Origin: an uncultured Eubacteriales bacterium
GTDB lineage: Bacteria > Bacillota > Clostridia > Christensenellales > CAG-138
DNA length: 11,285 nt
Assembly: GCA_900547135.1 (NCBI GenBank)
Contig: URFJ01000063.1
Location: forward strand, 1 to 11,285
Direction: 5' to 3'
The notes beneath the pieces are model-generated. The model ran no database searches, was not told the origin of the DNA, and saw only the letters and a list, made by a program, of their open reading frames with translations. Within the stretch, counting starts at the first letter, position 1. Each line of letters starts with the position of its first letter. Below are positions 6,322-11,285 of the stretch, one piece after another. The position numbers were made by a program, and so were the translations under genes.

Positions 6322-6608
6322 TTGATATTTATAATAGTCTCCTATATGTCGAAATTTGATACGATTTTATTATCTAAAAAGACTGATTCCGACCCGTTTA
6401 AAACCAACATATAAATTTTATGCTGGTAAATTGCTGCGTACCCTTATCGAAGAAAGCATGTACATGTTATCCTGAGATAAAACCCTATTAAAAAATCGGG
6501 TATACAAATTTATCGCCCTCATGAAATCCTTCAACCATCAGTCATCGTCTAAAATATGTAAATATCGCCTGATATATGGAACTAGGCAGCTGCGCAATAC
6601 TCCTCCGG
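6322..6608. other. Intergenic region between addB end and ABC promoter
   Basis: About 290 bases between the 3' end of addB and the ABC promoter, both read on the - strand. No addA, no clear terminator and no gene with a ribosome binding site is seen. A 23-codon open frame on the + strand (6420-6491) encodes four Cys, but nothing resembling a ribosome binding site precedes it. A short AT-rich hairpin TTATC-CTGA-GATAA lies at 6467-6480. Confidence 0.6.
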
Positions 6609-9600
6609 TTATCTGTCGTCCTGATTCCCGTCTATCCCGTCAAAAAAGCCGGCTTTGTCCAGCTTTACTATTTTCCGCATGGAACAGCCGCGGAATTTTG
6701 CGTCAAACATGCAGACGCTGGCATAATCACACCAGTCACAGGAGCTTTTATTGTTGCCATAGCTGTACGGCGCCGGCTCCACGCGGCCGTCCATAATATC
6801 CCTTAGCGTCTCTACTGCGCGGCGCTTTGAAAAGTTGACTACAGCGCGCATGCCATAGTAAGGCGCCAATCCCCTACCGGTAATGACGCCGTCTTTATTC
6901 CTCCTCGCTTCAATGATTGAGGAAGCGCCTTCGAAATTATCGGTAAGCTCTATCACGTCAAGCTTGTTTACTGTTATGCCGCTTAGCCTGAACGCCTTTA
7001 GCAGCAGCCCCTCCAATTTTTCCTCCTCCCGTACCTCCTCAAGCTTCGGCTCGATTACGGGCATATAATACATTCCGGCGATATCGGCCGCGCTGTCGGC
7101 TGCCATTATAGCCGCCACATAAAGCGGGAGCTGCAACTTTAAGCCCAAAAAGAGTTCACCATAGTCAAAGGACATGCCTCCGGTCTTATAATCAATCACT
7201 CGGATATACCGCCCGCCATCCCTTGACGCGTCCATTCGGTCTATTTTTCCCGTTACCAGAAAAACCGTTCCATCGTCAAGCCTTAATTCCAAAGGCGGGT
7301 ACGTACCCCCCAATCCAAACGTTACCTCGCTTTTTTCCGGCTGAAACCCGCCGCGCTTCATCTGCTGTACGGCTGCCCAGGCGGTTGCTTTGACCGTGCG
7401 CTTCATTACCGCGCATTCCGCTTCCGCCCTTTTGGATGAAACGAGCACGCCTCTGTTGTGAGCGGGAACCAATACGTCAAACACCTCTTTGAGCAGCCCC
7501 TCAACATCCTCATATGTTAGGATATCAGGATCAATGTCGCGGTCGATGACAAGCCTCATAAAACCATCGAGCGCTTCATGATAAAAAACCCCCTTATCCG
7601 CCGAACGCTCCTTAAATTCCTCACGCATATAGGCGCGCATTCCAAAGCGCATGAAGTGCCTGAAAGGGCATGAGTTGAACGTTTCAAACCTTGTGGCGCT
7701 GCCCTGCATTCCCGAGCCGTACAGCAGCCTTGACATATCCCTGCCAAACGGCTCGATATAGGGCGAAAAGAAAAGCGCCCTTTCCATGCTGTTTACAGCG
7801 CTTTGGTATTTTGGACTTGCCTTAAACCAGGCGTAAAGGCCCCTGCAGTTTTTTGAGCTTGAACCGGTATCCGCCAGACTTCGCATTTCCTTTGCGAGCA
7901 TAGCCAGGCCGGCCTGCGGATGGCTTGGGACCATCCCGCCGCCTATGTCCGTCTGCTCGTCTATAGTAAACAGTTCCCTAAGCCTGTCTATCATTAAGGA
8001 CGGTATTCCGCCGTTTACTCCGGACGATGCTGTATATGACAGCCACAGCCGGTCCTTCGCTTTGCTTAGTGCATTATATATTCTAAATACGTTGCCCGAC
8101 GCGCGTTCCGTGCTTGTTTCCCACGTAATTAGACCCGCTGAGCGTAAAAACGCAAGCTCGGCGTCGTTTATAACGCCTTCCTCAGAGGGTCTTTTCGGGA
8201 ACAGGCCTTCGCAGCAGCCAACTACAAACAGTCTGCTGACCGCCATTGCGCAAGTTCTGTCGATATCTCCTACGAGCACCTGGTCGGCAGTGGTGGGAAT
8301 TACCCCCACCTTGTATGCTGAAAGCCCCTCTTCAAGCACTGCCATATACCGCCTTGTGCTAACCCTTACGTCGCCCATGATAGCGTAGAGCTGGTCCAGC
8401 AGCTCTATTACCGCGTCCCATGCCTGCGACGTTTCCTCGGCAAGCTCAAGTTCCCCATCCTCCCGCAGCGATTTGACTATTGCGTTTAGCGATCCGTATA
8501 CATTCATCTCACACATATACGAGTACAGTACCCTCGTTTTCTCCATAGAACTGTTCGCCTCTGACAACGACCGGCGCAATTTCAGCAAGGGGCCAATCAG
8601 CGATGAACGCACGCGCTCTATATGCTTTATATCGTCCTTTACGTCCTCCGCCTCAATGGGTTCAAACAGTCTCGTCCCCTTTAAACCGAATTTAAGGATA
8701 TGGTTTTCGAACTGTTCCGCCGAATCCCTGTCGATGCTCAAAAGGCCACACTTGAGCAGTTCCAACACATCGGACTGCGAAAATCCGTTAACTATGCATT
8801 TTAAAGCGCTTAAAAGTAAAACTGAAATCGGATGCCGGTCTAGCGGCCTTTTCAGATCCATAAAAAACGGTATCTTATACCTGCGCATAGTCCTATTCAA
8901 CAGCGGGGCATAGGTTTCCATATCCGAGACTATAACAGCCATATCCCTGTAGCGTACCCCCTCCTGGGCGGCGCGGACTATAGCGTTGCATACAGCTTCG
9001 GCCTCAGCGCGGAGTCCGGATGCGGTAAAAACCGAAACGCAGCCTCCGCCGCCCGAATACGGCGCGGGCGTCTGCGCGAAAAGCTCCCCTTCCATATGCG
9101 AAAGCTCGGCTGAATACCCCTCAAAACCATCCCTTTCCATGTTTACCGTGCTGATCCTGCAGCCCTGTTTCTCCCCAAGCTGCCGCAGGCGCTCATAGGA
9201 GCCATAACCTGAAATGAAAACGTTCCTGTCCCTGCACTTCCCGCTAAAATCGACGCAAACGGTTACCGTCATAGACGCCGCAACCTCCATAAGCCGTGCC
9301 AGCACACGATATTTCTGCTCGGTAAGGAATTCAAAGCCGTCAACAAACACATGGGTTCCGCAAAGACTGGACCGTCCCATCCTGTCAATGAGCGAGTTTA
9401 CAATATCCTCGCCGTCCATATAACGGGACGCAAGATGACCCTCCACGCACTCGTATAAAAGTGCTAAATCGCAAAGCTTGGCGCTTAAGGCGTCCGGCGC
9501 GCCGCTATATTCCGCTGCTGACCTCAGCATGTCCGGCGTGATAAGAAACCGCTTAAGCCTGGTAAACAGCCTGTCGCATTCAGCGGTAAACCCCGGTTTT

Positions 9601-9935
9601 CCGGCAATGCGGCCATATACCCTAAGGTCGGGCTTATGCTCTTCCAGCGCCTTGCGGATCATCATCAGCTTTCCCTGATGCGACAAAAAAACACGGTTGT
9701 CACCCATTTCGCGCAACACCTTGGAAGCTAGGGTTGTAAATGAAAAAACCACGGCGTCAAGCAAACCGTTTTCAAGGGATTCGGCAAGGCGCCGCTCGCT
9801 TTCAAAGGTAAACTGCTCTGGCACAATGAGCACCGCGCGTTCGCCCTTTTCCAGCAGGCTGCGAATCCGGTCGAACAACAGCGTCGTCTTGCGCGAACCA
9901 GCCCTGCCCACAATAAACTCAAGGGTATTGGACAT
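6609..9935 (-). CDS. addB: ATP-dependent helicase/nuclease subunit B (AddB)
   Basis: The 1108-residue product fits AddB (RexB), the subunit that works with AddA to resect DNA ends for RecA loading and to respond to Chi sites. It is a little shorter than the B. subtilis protein. The N-terminus has the AddB P-loop region, GRAGSRKTT (10-18), then VPEQFTFESERRLAE (38-52). The C-terminal RecB-type nuclease shows His786 (YHEALDGF), Asp899 (GKIDRMD), DYK (915-917) and Gln935. The iron-sulphur cluster cysteines are present: Cys756 (NSCPFRH), then Cys1066, Cys1069 and Cys1075 (C-x2-C-x5-C). Odd point: the Gly normally just before the Walker A Lys is Arg15. The ATG has GGAGGG 9 bases upstream. It follows thpR by 60 bases, likely in one transcript. 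The usual partner addA is not next to it in this window. Confidence 0.93.
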   Translation of the reverse strand: MSNTLEFIVGRAGSRKTTLLFDRIRSLLEKGERAVLIVPEQFTFESERRLAESLENGLLDAVVFSFTTLASKVLREMGDNRVFLSHQGKLMMIRKALEEHKPDLRVYGRIAGKPGFTAECDRLFTRLKRFLITPDMLRSAAEYSGAPDALSAKLCDLALLYECVEGHLASRYMDGEDIVNSLIDRMGRSSLCGTHVFVDGFEFLTEQKYRVLARLMEVAASMTVTVCVDFSGKCRDRNVFISGYGSYERLRQLGEKQGCRISTVNMERDGFEGYSAELSHMEGELFAQTPAPYSGGGGCVSVFTASGLRAEAEAVCNAIVRAAQEGVRYRDMAVIVSDMETYAPLLNRTMRRYKIPFFMDLKRPLDRHPISVLLLSALKCIVNGFSQSDVLELLKCGLLSIDRDSAEQFENHILKFGLKGTRLFEPIEAEDVKDDIKHIERVRSSLIGPLLKLRRSLSEANSSMEKTRVLYSYMCEMNVYGSLNAIVKSLREDGELELAEETSQAWDAVIELLDQLYAIMGDVRVSTRRYMAVLEEGLSAYKVGVIPTTADQVLVGDIDRTCAMAVSRLFVVGCCEGLFPKRPSEEGVINDAELAFLRSAGLITWETSTERASGNVFRIYNALSKAKDRLWLSYTASSGVNGGIPSLMIDRLRELFTIDEQTDIGGGMVPSHPQAGLAMLAKEMRSLADTGSSSKNCRGLYAWFKASPKYQSAVNSMERALFFSPYIEPFGRDMSRLLYGSGMQGSATRFETFNSCPFRHFMRFGMRAYMREEFKERSADKGVFYHEALDGFMRLVIDRDIDPDILTYEDVEGLLKEVFDVLVPAHNRGVLVSSKRAEAECAVMKRTVKATAWAAVQQMKRGGFQPEKSEVTFGLGGTYPPLELRLDDGTVFLVTGKIDRMDASRDGGRYIRVIDYKTGGMSFDYGELFLGLKLQLPLYVAAIMAADSAADIAGMYYMPVIEPKLEEVREEEKLEGLLLKAFRLSGITVNKLDVIELTDNFEGASSIIEARRNKDGVITGRGLAPYYGMRAVVNFSKRRAVETLRDIMDGRVEPAPYSYGNNKSSCDWCDYASVCMFDAKFRGCSMRKIVKLDKAGFFDGIDGNQDDR

Positions 9936-9995
9936 TTAAAAAAACCCTCCGTAAGAAGCTAGTAAACGCTTATCCGCAAGCAAGAGCGGAGCGTA

Positions 9996-10532
9996 TTATA
10001 AAAATCTCTCCCTATGGAGAACCGAGTATACCATCTCCCCGTTTAAACGCGTGCTTTCAAACAGCGTAATCGAATTCACCCGCATTGACGCGTTTAGCGG
10101 TTCATCCTTTAGCTCCGCTTCAACAAGATCGTCATGCGAAACATTTCGCCCTAGAGTAATATGAGGAACATAACCCTTGCGCTCCCTGGGAAAGCCGTTG
10201 TCAGACATTGCGTACTGGAGGGCCTCGTACAAAGCGTTAAGTTCACTAAGGCCGCCCTTTACCTCGACAATCGAAGTTCTTGCACCGCCTTTTTGAAAGC
10301 AGTTATATCTCCCAAGATGCAGTTCAAAGGGACGTATGCCCTGCACGCATTTCCGCACGGCGCTTACGGCCCCGTGCAGGTCCGATGTTTCCCCTATAAA
10401 ATGCAGCGTAAGGTGCATGTTCCGCGCAGGTACAAACCTGCCGCCGCAGCTTAGCTGCTTAAGCGCGTTCTGAATCCGCGCTAGCTCGGCGCGCATCTGG
10501 CCCGGCAGTTCTATGGCAACAAACAGTCGCAT
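9996..10532 (-). CDS. thpR: RNA 2',3'-cyclic phosphodiesterase (2H family, ThpR/LigT)
   Basis: The 178-residue protein has the two hallmark HxTx motifs of 2H phosphoesterases: HLTL (40-43) and HITL (124-127), with the start MRLFVAIELP typical of the bacterial group. The two His residues act in the active site that opens 2',3'-cyclic phosphates to 2'-phosphates; older names call it a 2'-5' RNA ligase. It is probably soluble and cytoplasmic. The length is normal. A strong ribosome binding site (AGGAGG, 5 bases before the ATG) sets the start. It is the first gene before addB in the same direction. The link between them may only be shared transcription; a functional tie is not shown. Confidence 0.9.
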   Translation of the reverse strand: MRLFVAIELPGQMRAELARIQNALKQLSCGGRFVPARNMHLTLHFIGETSDLHGAVSAVRKCVQGIRPFELHLGRYNCFQKGGARTSIVEVKGGLSELNALYEALQYAMSDNGFPRERKGYVPHITLGRNVSHDDLVEAELKDEPLNASMRVNSITLFESTRLNGEMVYSVLHRERFL

Positions 10533-10552
10533 GTTAACCTCCTGTTTTTTTC

Positions 10553-10561
10553 ATTATAACA
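10553..10561 (-). promoter_or_regulatory. Extended -10 promoter for thpR-addB
   Basis: The - strand reads TGTTATAAT: a perfect TATAAT (10558-10553) with the TGn extension one base upstream. No good -35 is seen at the right spacing (GGGATT), as is usual for extended -10 promoters. The start would be near 10546, only a few bases before the ribosome binding site of thpR, so the leader is very short. Confidence 0.55.
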
Positions 10562-10690
10562 TAAAAAGAACCATAAATCCCCTGACATAGAACCGCTCAG
10601 TCATGCCGATATGGCCTTTTAAAGGTTATCCTGAGTTATACATACTGGGATTTAAGCATTTATATATTGGATTCCATATAAAATTTATCT

Positions 10691-10718
10691 TTGCATATGA
10701 TTCATTTTGTGCTATCAT
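10691..10718 (+). promoter_or_regulatory. Promoter for the [2Fe-2S]/FAD oxidoreductase operon
   Basis: TTGCAT (10691-10696), a 16-base spacer and TATCAT (10713-10718), with TGC just before the -10 giving an extended -10. A TATCA-N6-TGATA inverted repeat (10713-10728) overlaps the -10 and start point and could be an operator. A second imperfect palindrome (10663-10680, TATAT...ATATA) lies upstream. All are predictions from pattern only. Confidence 0.5.
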
Positions 10719-10754
10719 CCTTGTGATAAGAACTTTACATAGGGAGATACGCCC

Positions 10755-11060
10755 GTGAGGATTGAAAGTCATCCGATTCTGGATTTTAAAAGAGGTAAAC
10801 GCATCACATTTATTTATAACGGCAAGCCCATAAACGCCTATGAGGGCGAGTCGATAGCGGCGGCCCTGCACGCTGCCGGTGTTATGGTTTTGGGCTACAG
10901 CCAGAACCTGCACCGTCCCCGCGGCTTTTACTGCGCTATAGGCAACTGCTCTTCGTGCATGATGGTTGTGGACGGTATCCCCAATGTCAAGACATGCGTT
11001 ACCGAGGTCAGGGACGGCATGAGGGTTGAGCTTCAGGAAGGTAAGGGAGTAATCATATGA
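10755..11060 (+). CDS. Small [2Fe-2S]-binding subunit of an FAD oxidoreductase complex
   Basis: This 101-residue protein is a stand-alone [2Fe-2S] domain of the type found at the N-terminus of sarcosine oxidase alpha and as separate small subunits (HcnA, opine oxidase, D-hydroxyproline dehydrogenase gamma). Four Cys that would hold the cluster are visible: Cys60, Cys65, Cys68 (C-x4-C-x2-C in FYCAIGNCSSCM) and Cys81. The N-terminal half (FIYNGKPINAYEGESIAAAL) is the typical beta-grasp start. No signal peptide or membrane segment is seen. The start is GTG, supported by AGGGAG 8 bases before it. The stop overlaps the next start by 4 bases (ATGA), a sign of translational coupling. Its likely role is electron transfer between the flavin subunits. 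The substrate is not known. Confidence 0.85.
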   Translation: MRIESHPILDFKRGKRITFIYNGKPINAYEGESIAAALHAAGVMVLGYSQNLHRPRGFYCAIGNCSSCMMVVDGIPNVKTCVTEVRDGMRVELQEGKGVII

Positions 11061-11285
11061 AGGAATGTGAACTTCTCATCGTTGGGGGAGGCCCAGCCGG
11101 CCTGTGTTCAGCTATAAACGCCGCTAGGGCGGGTGCGGACGTGACGCTTTTAGAGCGCAACCCCCGCCTTGGAGGACAGCTTGTAAAGCAGACGCATATG
11201 TTCTTCGGCGCAAAGGAGCAGTACGCATCCACGCGCGGCGTGGATATCGCCCCGATCCTCGTCGACGCGCTAAGCGCATATAAAG
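11057..11285 (+). CDS. FAD-dependent NAD(P)-type oxidoreductase subunit (5' part only)
   Basis: The first 76 residues are seen before the window ends. They form a classical dinucleotide-binding fold: GGGPAG (10-15) for the FAD pyrophosphate and Glu33 at the end of the second strand for the ribose. RNPRLGGQLVKQTHMFFG then follows. The style matches the alpha subunit (HcnB / opine-oxidase-like) that partners the small [2Fe-2S] protein upstream, with which it overlaps by 4 bases. The ribosome binding site AAGGGAG (11043-11049) lies inside the upstream gene. A separate dehydrogenase (DadA-like) subunit may follow outside the window, but that is inference. Confidence 0.82.
   Translation, partial: MKECELLIVGGGPAGLCSAINAARAGADVTLLERNPRLGGQLVKQTHMFFGAKEQYASTRGVDIAPILVDALSAYK

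Noticed and set aside
6481..6505. Possible addB terminator on the - strand (ACCC...GGGT around a T run)
   Set aside because: Only a 4-bp stem with the T run inside the loop; not a credible intrinsic terminator.
6521..6806. Open frames on the + strand over the 3' end of addB
   Set aside because: They are shadows of the addB coding frame, lacking ribosome binding sites.
6466..10635. GTTATCCTGAG shared by two intergenic regions (6466 and 10625)
   Set aside because: A single 11-base match between two places is expected by chance several times in a window of this size.

Overview
The window looks like chromosomal DNA from a Bacillota bacterium, most likely a member of the Clostridia. The evidence is strong AGGAGG-type ribosome binding sites, sigma-A promoters of consensus type, an AddB (not RecBCD) recombination nuclease subunit, and a clostridial-style pair of a small [2Fe-2S] protein with an FAD oxidoreductase. 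The intergenic DNA is clearly more AT-rich than the genes. No rRNA, tRNA, CRISPR array or intact mobile element was seen.

Left region (1-2600, + strand): a decaying tandem family of lipoproteins. The window opens on the last 16 codons of one copy, continues with an intact copy (219-821, lipobox Cys26), and then has a third, broken copy. In the third, a short Thr/Pro/Ala-rich lipoprotein ORF (1507-1803) stops just before an out-of-frame remnant of the domain found in the intact copy (about 1827-1871). A good promoter (1282-1310), a long leader and a strong intrinsic terminator (2155-2179) bracket the broken copy. About 450 bases of gene-free DNA with several inverted repeats follow.

Middle region (2527-6321, - strand): a two-gene operon for a probable heterodimeric ABC exporter. 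It is driven by a perfect-consensus promoter, TTGACA-N17-TATAAT, with an AT-rich palindrome over the -10, and it ends at a 15-bp bidirectional terminator hairpin. Each protein has about six membrane segments followed by a complete nucleotide-binding domain. The Q-loop context (FQDF.RY) resembles peptide/lantibiotic-type exporters lacking a peptidase domain. The cargo is unknown.

Right region (6609-10561, - strand): thpR (RNA 2',3'-cyclic phosphodiesterase, 2H family) followed by addB (AddAB helicase-nuclease subunit). The addA gene that often follows addB is absent; about 330 bases of non-coding DNA and then the unrelated ABC operon come next. AddB also has Arg in place of the conserved Gly before the Walker A Lys.

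Far right (10691-11285, + strand): divergent from thpR, an operon starts with a 101-residue [2Fe-2S] protein. It overlaps by 4 bases the start of an FAD-dependent oxidoreductase that runs off the window. Together they look like the small redox subunits of a multi-subunit amine/amino-acid (HcnAB / opine-oxidase / sarcosine-oxidase-like) dehydrogenase.

I did not find a clearly new biological system. The most notable points are the tandem lipoprotein family with one decayed member, the solitary addB with an altered P-loop, and the strongly promoted orphan exporter.
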